Shown here: positions 54,905-64,000 of the stretch, one piece after another
Numbering within the stretch: the stretch's first letter is position 1
Layout of the letters: every line of letters starts with the position of its first letter
Assembly: GCF_021347895.1 (NCBI RefSeq)
Contig: NC_067121.1
Coordinates: 13,403,962-13,467,961, forward strand
DNA length: 64,000 nucleotides
Origin: Acanthochromis polyacanthus
Taxonomy: Eukaryota; Chordata; Actinopteri; Pomacentridae
Direction of reading: 5' to 3'
The notes under the pieces: generated by a model
The model's database searches: none
The model's input: the letters and a program-made list of their open reading frames with translations, nothing else
Told to the model about the DNA's origin: nothing
Made by a program: the position numbers and the translations under genes

Positions 54905-55099
54905 CACATAGTGTCATACCCACCCACTTACTTAGAAATACAGACAACTGAACATCTGACTGTAGAATAGTTTGCAAACAAGGTTATTCACAGTTTAAGC
55001 AGTTTTGGTGCATTATCAACAGATATGCATCAAAAGGAGTTTTGTTGAAGAAAGGTTGTAAGAAATTTGAAGGAAGAAAACCTCTTGACCTCTTTTTCC

Positions 55100-55690
55100 G
55101 TTTTGATTTTGAAGGTGATGTGATGTGTGCCATTCAAGCTTGGTCAGAGATGCTGTATCATCATTTAACGAAAACTCCCACCTTCTAGCTCTGAAAAACA
55201 ATGGCGGCCTACTGATTCCATCACAAGGCACAGTGAAGGTTTGATTTTATAATCTTGTTTATTTTTTTATCTTTGCATGTTAAAGTTGCTTTGTTCTTTA
55301 TTATTTTCTCTGTACTGTAAACTGTCTTTTAGCACTGTGTAAAGCGCTATATAATTATAAATATAATTATTTTTATTATTATTATTATTATAATTATTAT
55401 TATAAGGTGCTGAAAGTTGCAGAGAGGGTGATTCGCCAGGCATCAACAAAACAAGCTCCAAAGGTGTCAACAGTCACACACATCGTCCGGGAGGAGATTG
55501 GAACGGAGGATGTTTTTCTGCTTGGGGAGCACATTGAAGAAACACATCATTCCAGCTTGTTGTCATTGGTTGTGTTTGCCAAACTTACCTGTACCTTGAC
55601 CTGCAGAAAGGGAGCACGAGAAAGAAGCTCTGCAAAACAGTCCTCTTTCATCGGTTTTAGCTGTAAAACGTTTGTACATGTGTAAATGTG
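55100..55690 (+). pseudogene. P-element/THAP9-like transposase fragment
   Basis: Reads SLVRDAVSSFNENSHLLALK, NNGGLLIPSQGTVK up to a donor AAG|GTTTGA at 55239, then after an acceptor at 55407 VLKVAERVIRQASTKQAPK and VSTVTHIVREEIGTEDVFLL, GEHIEETHHS. ALKNNGGL and the two-exon layout resemble the C-terminal part of THAP-domain P-like transposases. No full frame; an L2-like tail lies in the intron. Confidence 0.6.
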
Positions 55691-55769
55691 GTTTGGGGCA
55701 GGGATGTCATGTTCTTAATACAATAACATCATCATCAAACAACAAAGCCATAAAAATTTCAGACTTGTT

Positions 55770-56850
55770 TATTAAAGTACTGTTTGAGTTCATTTTCATA
55801 GTATTTTCCATTTGGTTTTTCTTTGCCCATTTCGTTTTGTGAATATGAAATTTGCCCAGCATGATGATAGTCTGCAACAAAAGGGAAAGACTGTAAGGTA
55901 TGAAGGGATTTTCAAACTGAAAGAGGATGTGGCTCTCCTGGAGGCTGATCCTGTGTCTGGTTTTGTTATGGATTAGGTTTTGTATATGATTCCAGAGGTT
56001 TTTACTGTATGAGCATTGATAAAAGAGGTGAATGACGGTGTCTGGTTCTGTTTGGCAAAAGTCGCAGTTGTAGTCTATATTTAATTTAAACCTCTCCAGG
56101 GTTTTTTTGCCGGATATACATTGTGACAGATTTTGTATGATATTTCTTTGACCTTATTGTGAATGAGCAGCTTCTCTCCAACCAGCCATGCTTCTCTCCA
56201 GTTTATTTCCCCATACAGTGAACTCCAGTAAGAGTTGGCTGCCGGTCGATTTGAAGGTTGAATGAGATTCCTGATAAATTTGTTTGAGCAGACTTTAGTT
56301 GTTATGTCTATGTTATGGATGAATAATTTGGCATCATTTTTCTGAGTAAGAGGGTGGAATCAGGAACCTTTCAGGAGCTGCAGACTTTCTATTGGTATTG
56401 CGTTGGAAATTGTAGTGTATTCTATTTGTGAGATGGTATTTGTTAATAAATTGGTTGTAAGGTAAGATTTGCCCTTGTTCATCGATTAACTGATTGACCC
56501 ATAATACTACCTGATCAAACCAAGATTTGTAAAATATGGTTTTGTTTCTGTGCTGTATATGTTGGTTGTTCCATATGTAGCAGCTGGATGGCGAGAAGCC
56601 GCGATTGTCGATCAGCCCCCAGGAGAGCAACGCCTGTTTATGGAAGTTTGATAACTGAATTGGTATTTTGTCAATTTTATAATTACATTTAAGTAAAAAA
56701 TGAATTCCTCCTAATTTTCTGAATAAATAATTTGGTATTGCATTCCACATATTAACATTTTCTCTTATGAGGCGACATAACCAATTAATTTTGAACATAT
56801 TATTCATAGTTTCAAAACTTAAAACTTCCAGCCCTCTATTTCCCCTCTGG
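55770..56850 (-). pseudogene. L1/Tx1-like ORF2 C-terminal fragment
   Basis: 56334-56807 reads INWLCRLIRENVNMWNAIPN, FRKLGGIHFLLKCNY, FHKQALLSWGLI, IWNNQHIQHRNKTIFYKSWF, typical of the cysteine/histidine tail region of fish L1 ORF2. 5' truncated and frame-broken beyond. Confidence 0.8.
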
Positions 56851-56875
56851 GTACAGAGAATCTCTTTTTTTTTAG

Positions 56876-56876
<1 letters not shown>

Positions 56877-56921
<45 letters not shown>
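56877..56921. repeat. (TA)n microsatellite
   Basis: About 22 TA units after a poly-T patch, at the 5' border of the L1 fragment. Confidence 0.95.
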
Positions 56922-56928
<7 letters not shown>

Positions 56929-57263
56929 CAAGGAGCCAGACTAGAACGGGATAGAGTTTATTTACATTTACAATAAGCACAATTATTATTAATATTAACT
57001 ATTTATTTTTTATACCTCTCTTTAGGATGATATATGCATATAACAATGAGAGTCTAGAACAGGATTGTTTAACTTTTACAATAAACAACTTAAGTAATAA
57101 TATTAATCAATTATTTAATTATTTCTTTCTCTCTCTCTCTCGGCTGTTATATACATATAAGAAGGAGATTAGAACAAGATAGAGGCAGATTGGAACAGAA
57201 TACAGTTTATTTACATTTACCATACACAGGTACATTGTTGTGTGTTTCCCTGAGTAAGTAACA

Positions 57264-57397
57264 CTTCACACCCCACCCTGTCAAACTCATCAGGTTTAAA
57301 ATGTTTGCTGCAGAGCACTGACTCATCACTTGCAGCAAACCCCACTCTCCTCAAAGCTGCTTCCCACTTTCTCCTCAGCCGAAAGTCTTTGGGAAAC
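57264..57397 (-). pseudogene. THAP zinc-finger exon
   Basis: After an acceptor CATGTAG: FPKDFRLRRKWEAALRRVGF, then SDESVLCSKHFKPDEFDRVG. This is the middle of a C2CH THAP domain (W of the second helix, C-x2-H pair in LCSKHF), a DNA-binding module of P-element-like transposases and THAP proteins. The first Cys pair and AVPTF box should be on neighbouring exons, which I could not find. Part of it lies in the right inverted arm. Confidence 0.75.
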
Positions 57398-57954
57398 CTA
57401 CATGGAGTAAAAACAATAGACAAAAAAGTATGTAAGTCTGTACACAACAGCATATCTAAAAATAAATCATGCTACTAAATTAAGGACAAAGAACAGAAGT
57501 AGCCAATATTCTGGAGACCAAAGTTATTTAATTTGATCAGTATAACATTGTTTGGTAACATTTCAATTATGTGAGAGCAGTCCTAAAGAATTGCCTGAAA
57601 TCCCAATCATAAAATGGGTTTGGAGGAAGAACATAGATGCTAATCTGGATATATATGAGTTAGGCTTTATAACTACTATTGGTAGTATTGGTGGTATTAA
57701 TAGTAATGCGACTACTAGTAGTAGTAGTAATACACCAACTACTGCTGCTGATACTGTCACTGCTACTACAACTTGTAATACTATTACAAATGCTGACACT
57801 TCTACTACTCTAACGGCTATTTATACTACTACTGCTGCTTGAACTTGTGGTATTACTATTACTGCTGCGTGTACTTTTAGTATTACTACTACTACTGCTT
57901 GTACAGCTATACTACAGCTACTAATAATCATCTGGTGTTTGGTTGTCCAGCTGT
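57366..57954. repeat. 589-bp inverted repeat, right arm
   Basis: Reverse complement of 54316-54904 with only a few mismatches seen (for example in the codon after DF in the THAP stretch). The same 96-codon chance frame occurs in both arms. Confidence 0.95.
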
Positions 57955-58170
57955 TAGCTTGCGTTAGTGTTTTGCTAGCGGCTAACTGGTTAGCTCTCAT
58001 AGACTCTGAACAAGATTTAACAATGAAAAAAGAACCAAAAAAAATTCTTACCTATGGAAAGTTATTCCAAGTTTCCTTGTCTCCAACGTTTGACGTAGTG
58101 TGCAATTAAATGCAGCGCAATGAGCCGGCATTGTTTAAAATGCCGTAAAATGCAGAAGGGGCCAGAACGA

Positions 58171-58192
58171 GGGGGGGGGGGGGGGGGGGGGG
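58171..58192 (+). repeat. 22-base poly-G tract
   Basis: Uninterrupted G22 about 35 bp upstream of the LINE. It could form a G-quadruplex and is error-prone in sequencing, so its length is uncertain. Confidence 0.9.
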
Positions 58193-58226
58193 TCCGTGAC
58201 GTCACTTTCCTGCATGCAGTCTCCTG

Positions 58227-60897
58227 TGTTTTACTGAGACCTGGTTGAATCAAAGCAACTCAGACTCAACTGTGGTTCTACCTGGCTTCACCCTCATAAG
58301 GTCAGAAAGAGATGCTAAAGCTAGTGGCAAGAAGAAAGGAGGAGGTCTGGCTTTATTTGTTAACCAGAGATGGTGTAACTCCTCACATATAACGGTTAAG
58401 GAGAAGTTGTGTTGTCCAGATATTGAACTTTTGGCAGTTGGACTTCGGCCATATTATGTCCCAAGGGAGTTCAGTCACATCATAACAATACTTGTATACA
58501 TTCCACCCAAAGCAACTGACTTGGTTCCATGTGATGTGTTGCATGATACTGTTGCTAGGATACAGACTCAACATCCTGAGGCACTTGTAATAATATCAGG
58601 AGATTTCAATCATGTCAGCCTCTCCTCTCACCTGACTGGATTTACAGAGTTTGTTAACTGCCCTACCAGAGAGAATAAAACCCTAGACCTGCTGTATGCC
58701 AATGTCAAAGAAGCTTACAGAGCTACTGCCTTACCACCACTGGGCAGGTCAGATCATAACCTGGTTTACCTGCAGACCTGTTACAAACCTTGTGTGCTGA
58801 GACAGCCTGCAACTAAAGTCCAAATCAGAAAATGGACCCCTCAAGCTAGTGAAGCTCTAAGAGACTGCTTTGAATCAACAGACTGGAATGTACTCCTGGA
58901 AACAGATGAGGACAGTATGAACATTGACATAAAGGTTGATTGTTTTACTGAATACATCAACTTCTGTAGAGACACAGTCATACCTGCAAAGACTGTTCGC
59001 TGTTTCCCCAATAACAAACCATGGATCACAAGCGACATAAAGGCAATCCTCAACCAGAAAAAACAAGCTTTTAGAGATGGTGACAAAGAACGGCTCAAAG
59101 AAGTGCAACATGAGTTGAAGAGGAGACTGAAAGTGGCAAAGATGGAATACAAAAGGAAGATAGAGAGGAATTTTCAACACAGTAACATCCGTGATGTGTG
59201 GAAAGGACTCAATACCACCTCTGGACACAACAATAAAAAGAGGAGGGAGCCAATAGTGGGTAATGTAGAAAGAGCTGACGAACTCAACTTGTTCTTCAAC
59301 AGATTTGACACTGTGGACACACCTACTTCCACTGCTACTCCTCCTTCTTCTCCTCAACATATGGAAATCCCCACTATAGGTCCTCCTTCTTCTCCTCCAT
59401 CTCCTACACGTCTCCACAGCTGCAGCCACTTCCGTTCCAGCACCTGTATCCGTCTCTGTCACAGACACAGGGGTGATGCTGGAGCTTCAGAGACTTTGCT
59501 CTGGGAAGGCAGCTGGCCCAGATGGTGTATGTCCAAGACTGCTTAAAGACTGTGCTGCACAACTGTGTCAACCTCTCCACAGGATCTTCAACCTGAGTCT
59601 ACAGCTGGGGCGGGTGCCTGCTCTATGGAAAACATCCTGTATTGTACCGGTACCAAAAATCAAATGTCCGACTGAACTATTGCTCTGACCTCACACATCA
59701 TGAAAACTCTGGAGCGACTGGTTTTACGTCTCCTGAGGCTTGAGGTCAAAGACAAACTCGATTCCTTGCAGTTTGCATACAAAGAACACATTGGAGTGGA
59801 TGATGCCATCCTCTTCATGCTTCACCGTGCCCTGTCACATCTGGAGGAACCTGGAGTTTATGTGAGAATCATGTTCTTTGATTTTTCAAACGCATTCAAC
59901 TCCATCCAACCCACCATCCTCAAAGACAAGCTCACAGAGATGGGAGTGGATCCTTCCTGTGTTTCATGGATCACAGATTACCTGACAGGAAGGCCACAGT
60001 TTGTCAGGCTGGGGAACTGTGTTTCTGGGACATTACTGAGTAGTACTGGGGCTCCACAAGGAACAGTCCTGGCTCCATTCCTGTTCACTCTGTATACATC
60101 TGACTTCAAATACAGAACTGAGTCCTGCCACATTCAGAAATACTCTGATGACACTGCTATCGTGGCATGTATCAGAAATGGACATGAAGCTGAATACAGA
60201 GATCTGATAAATGCCTTCAGTGACTGGAGTGACAAAAACTGCCTGCTACTCAACGCCTCAAAGACAAAGGAAATGATCATCGATTTCTGCAGATCAAAAC
60301 CCCCCCTCTTCTTCCAGTGAACACTTGTGGCGTGGACATCGAGATGGTGACATCATATAAATATTTAGGTGTCCACCTTGATAATAAGTTGGACTGGTCT
60401 ACAAACGTAGACTTCATCTACAAAAAGGGCCAGAGCCGACTTTTTGCCTAAGAAGACCTAGATCACTAGGCTTCTGCAGTAAGATGCTGCAGATGTTTTA
60501 TCAGTCTGTGGTAGCAAGTGTCCTGTTTTATGCTGCAGTCTGCTGGAGAGGCAGCATAAAACAGAAGGATGCAAGGCGTCTGAACAAACTGATTAAAAAA
60601 GCTGGCTCTGTGGTTGGAATCAGATTGAACACATTGGAGGATGAGGTGGAGAGATGGGCACTGAGCAAGATGGAGGCCATTCTGACCAACATGGATCATC
60701 CACTTCACATCTGCCTCAACGAACAACGAAACATCAGTGGACGGCTCCTATCCCTGCGCTGCAAGACCGAAAGATTTAGGAAATCTTTCTTGCCATCAGC
60801 AGTCACGCTATTCAATTCAAAATTAAACAGATAAGAACCCTGACAACTGAATTTCCCTTCGGGGATGAATAAAGTGATTCTGATTCTGATTCTGATT
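58227..60897 (+). mobile_element. L2/Rex1-type LINE, 5' truncated, frame-broken
   Basis: Endonuclease part: FTETWLNQSN, KKKGGGLALFVNQRW, VIISGDFNHVSLS, LPPLGRSDHNLVYLQ. Then a linker and RT: LCSGKAAGPDGVCPRLLKDC (59490), FDFSNAFNSIQPT, GAPQGTVLAPFLFTLYT, IQKYSDDTAIVA, and the C-terminal part to 60834. At least three frameshifts (near 59530, 59690, 60320). The 3' end reads AATAAAGTGATTCTGATTCT with (GATTCT)n. The RT box reads SDD where YADD is usual (YSDD). Confidence 0.92.
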
Positions 60898-61177
60898 CTA
60901 AAACATAACTGTTTAAGTAAAACTGAAAATTCAACCACACATAAGTGCTACTGGACATATAATCAATTTTAGACATTAAATGACTTTTATTTAATATTTA
61001 ATCCTTATCTCCTGTATAAGAGCATTGTTTTTTTTTTAATGACGGTATTGAGACTGATACCGTTGCTATTTTTAAACACCGACAGTATACGGTATTACCG
61101 TAATCCCGCCCAAGCCTAAGTCTACCTGATATTTGACCAGTGAAGTATTTAGATATGACAAATAAAATAATGCAGCA
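60898..61177. other. unassigned AT-rich spacer
   Basis: Contains GACGGTATTGAGACTGATAC and TACGGTATTACCGTAATCCC, which look like a decayed terminal repeat of a DNA transposon. Not resolved. Confidence 0.3.
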
Positions 61178-62183
61178 TAGGAAACACTTCTTGCTGCGCT
61201 GTCAAGAAGAGCTTCGGAAATTGTAAGGGGAATTATTTAGCTTGACAGGTTATGTATAAAATTGAGGTAGCTGGAATCTATACAAGTTAGGGACCAAAAT
61301 GTGAACAACAAAACAATTGAGGCACTGAATCTATATTTCTGTACATTTATTAAATTAAGCTAAACAATAACAACAACAATAACACACATTAAGACAAACA
61401 ACATCAACATCACAAAACAAATAAGAGGGTTAAATGTGAATGATGAGAATAGGAAGGAAGAGATCACAATATTTTAACATAACACTGGGATTAAAATTAT
61501 GCTTGAAATATGGTGTTCTGAGGGATAAAGGATGAATAGACCACACCTGAAAGCAGCCATCAATTTGGTAGGAGCCTAATATCTTAGCCTGTAAACTTTA
61601 TCTTTGAAAAGATCATTTGGGAAAGTTGCACCAAGTTCCAGTGACTGAAAGGTAGTAGCATGCCCATGATGATGATTCTGATGATGATGATGATTCTGAT
61701 GATGATTCTGATGATGCTGCCTCAGTGGATGGTCCGGTTGGCCTTTGTTGATGTGGCTCAGAACAGTGGTGGACATAGTGGAGTCTCGGAACAATAGATT
61801 GCTCTAATGGTAAACAAGAGTTCTTTCTTCGAACAGAGGATCCTGATGGTGCAGGAGGACTCCTGGGTTGGAAGACTCCGATGACAACGGAGGACTCTTG
61901 GAGGACTTGTAGAAAGGAGGACTCAAAGTGGTGCTTTCAGATGTGGTCTTTCAAAGTGGACCTTTTGCATACCATTTACTCAGCAGGGGTCTGGTACATC
62001 CTTTGTCAGGAAGGGCTGATGTCCAGATGTCCCTCACAGAGTTAAATTTTCAGGTATTTTCTCAAAAATATTGAAATTTGGTGAGCATGATTTATCTAGG
62101 AGCATTACTGACAGTTAGCTGATTAAACGAAGACCAAGCATGATCATATGTGACTGGCAGACATGTTAGAATTATGACGTTGG
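61178..62183 (-). repeat. dispersed repeat family X, copy 2
   Basis: Inverted relative of 14239-15213, sharing most of its length and extending further at the outer end (62045-62183). It contains GATGAT-rich triplets at 61668-61716, the counterpart of the (ATC)n in copy 1. Confidence 0.65.
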
Positions 62184-62325
62184 TACCAAAACAAACGAAA
62201 CAGACTATTAAAGACAAGGCAAGATATAGATTGACCTTGAAGTTATTGGAAAGTTAATTTGTTCTGTGAAATGGATATCAAATGAGTTTAGTCCAGAATT
62301 GTGGGATGGTTGTCTTTGTTGGTCC

Positions 62326-63113
62326 TGTCACAAGGTGTTGGTTTGGACTCGAGCGGAGAACCATGCTACTGAGGCAGAGTAGAGGCAAAAACGGGTTTTA
62401 TTGTAGGAGGGGGGAGTGAGTATGGTCGAGGTGAAGGTCCAGAAGTGCAGCGGAGGCGGATGGAGGGTTCCGGCTGTGGAGGTGGAGGGAAGCCGGGGAT
62501 CGGCAGCTGTGGAGGGCTCCAGAGGGGAGCAGAGTGCGACGGCAGGTGTTATGGGGATCCCTGGTGGCTGGTGGTTCCGGGAGGTTTGTGGTAGGGAGGG
62601 GTTCGTGGAGGTCTGGCGGGGCCGAGGGGCACCAGGAGGCAAGGAGGGGGGAAACCAAGGGAGGGGATCCAGAACGGCAGGGTCGGAGAGGTTCTGAGAG
62701 GGAGCAAACGGATCTCGGCGGGGACAGGAACCCGGACAGCTGATCCTAGACAGGCAGAAGAGAATATACGTTAGAAGCGTACAAAAACACAGCGGAGTCT
62801 AGTATCGGCAAGAAGTCGACTGACTGAAGTGTCTAGTGCAATAATCTGGCGGGGAATGGATGAGTGAACCAGTCTTTTATTGTCGTGGCGGTGATTAGTG
62901 GAATGATCGTCAGCTGTCCGGGCTCCAGAGCGGCGGCTGATTGTTTGAGTGGACACAGCTGTGACTGCCGAGCTTCACACCGAGCTCTGCTGGGGAGGAA
63001 ACAATGAGAGGGAGAGAGAGAGAGAGAGCAGGAGGGAGAAAGGAGGGGGGAGAAAAAGGAGGGAGAGGGCTTTGGGATGACAGGTGGGTGAGGGTGAGGA
63101 GGGAGCCCTGACA
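62326..63113 (-). mobile_element. solo LTR (788 bp) with GGTCC duplication
   Basis: Starts TGTCACAAGG and ends CCCTGACA, flanked by GGTCC at 62321-62325 and 63114-63118. A minus-strand CAATAAAAC near 62400 gives its orientation. GGAGGG-rich with a (GA)n patch near 63010-63030. Same family as the 109-bp LTR at 2774. Confidence 0.88.
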
Positions 63114-63118
63114 GGTCC

Positions 63119-64000
63119 TGACTTGAGTTCAGAGTTCCTTGTCAGTAAGTGGAATGTCTTTGAAGTTGTCATGCAGGTTTCTGAGCCTCTCCCGTTCAAT
63201 GGCTCAGGAATCAATCGGAATGCATATTGGTGGTCATTTGGTCCTGATAGTGGCTGGGGGTTTAAACCAGTCTGTATATTGAAATCCTTTAAAGTTTGAT
63301 CTGGTACTCTCCTGCTGATTTGTCACTTTCCACCAGATCTGGAAAGTGTCTTGCTTGTAGTGTCTTGGTGTCTCAGCTCCACTGATTAAAGCAAGCCTTG
63401 TCTCCACTGTGGCTGTGAAGGTGTTAAATTTGTTCTTGTCCTGTTTCACTGTGTAATAATGGCTGGTGGATCCTACAGAACCAAGAACTGAAGAGTAAAG
63501 GAGGCTGATCAGTTAGTTCCCTCCTATGAGTCATCAGAAGAAAACCGTTCAGCTGAGCTTATTGCCCAATTTTTTTTTATTAGACTGAGCCTATTTAGAG
63601 TGTTTTAATAATTTTGTTGCACTACGTTACCTCATATAGTTTATTTGTACAGGGTATTTATAGCTTTAGATGACTGTAGTGCCTATCAGCCTCCTCCCGA
63701 AGGATCTCTTGATGTTCTCAGACAAGGAGGATATGTAGTCCCTCCAGAGTAATCTTAGTCTGCTCCACAGCCTCCTCCCATTTGGAAGCACCTTGAATAC
63801 CTCCCTAGGGAAATGTTTGAGTGTCATCCAGATGTGTGAATTAAATCCTTTGGCTTCTTTCAACAGAGAGTATTGACTCTACCATAGGGGTCGCTCCCTG
63901 TTTCTTATGTGAGCCCACAGACCAAGGAGGAAACTCACTTTGTCTTTTAGCATCCACACTCTGGTTCTTTCGATCATTACACAGAGGTCATGGTCATAGG
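63119..64000. other. unassigned flank with a minus-strand retroelement scrap
   Basis: 63663-63863 reads on the minus strand MTLKHFPREVFKVLPNGRRL and WSRLRLLWRDYISSL, a motif seen at the 3' side of fish retroelements. No host exon seen. Confidence 0.4.

Noticed and set aside
54428..57842. Identical 96-codon frames in the two inverted arms
   Set aside because: Thr/Ser/Asn-rich, from ACT/AGT triplets, no start context or family resemblance. The identity comes from the inverted repeat.
58171..58192. Telomere- or switch-like G-rich element
   Set aside because: A single homopolymer run without repeat structure; more likely a poly-G microsatellite or sequencing artefact.

Overview
This window is vertebrate, almost certainly teleost, nuclear DNA. 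The signs are long AT-rich introns with GT-AG borders, dense dinucleotide microsatellites, and a fish-type mix of transposable elements: Tc1/mariner, hAT, L2-, RTE- and L1-like LINEs, Ty3/gypsy, a tRNA-derived SINE and a P-element/THAP-like gene. No prokaryotic feature, tRNA gene or CRISPR array was found.

The one cellular protein-coding gene I can support is on the minus strand: the orthologue of RNF31 (HOIP), the catalytic subunit of the linear ubiquitin chain assembly complex. I rebuilt 18 coding exons by hand from the start codon at 43541 down to 911. They join in frame into 932 codons: PUB domain, B-box-like zinc finger, three NZF fingers, UBA region, RING1, IBR and RING2 with its catalytic cysteine. 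The C-terminal linear-chain-determining domain is not in the window and should lie beyond position 1. A probable non-coding first exon and promoter lie around 47227-47460, beside a perfect CRE palindrome.

Most of the remainder is transposable elements, many in introns and several nested with target-site duplications that can be read directly. 1.6-4.9 kb: full-length RTE-like LINE carrying a 109-bp solo LTR. 5.3-6.6 kb: a TTAA-flanked DNA element. 9.7-14 kb: Tc1, L1, hAT and L2 mosaic. 16.5-23.6 kb: a three-layer nest (LINE, then TTAA element, then Ty3/gypsy element). 27.6-31.4 kb: a mariner-like element split by two solo LTRs. 32.8-33.8 kb: a Tc1 element. 43.8-46 kb: a Tc1 element with a solo LTR.

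Upstream of the gene (47.5-64 kb) I see no other host gene. This part holds an L1-like fragment, a 1.85-kb palindrome, a P-element/THAP-like relic framed by 589-bp inverted arms, a 2.7-kb LINE and a 788-bp solo LTR. The points most worth following are a GC-AG intron among five consecutive weak donor sites in the zinc-finger part of RNF31, a gypsy element whose RT-RNase H runs straight into the polypurine tract and LTR (Gmr1-like order), and the two large inverted structures at 51-58 kb. All calls are from reading the sequence; no database search was run.
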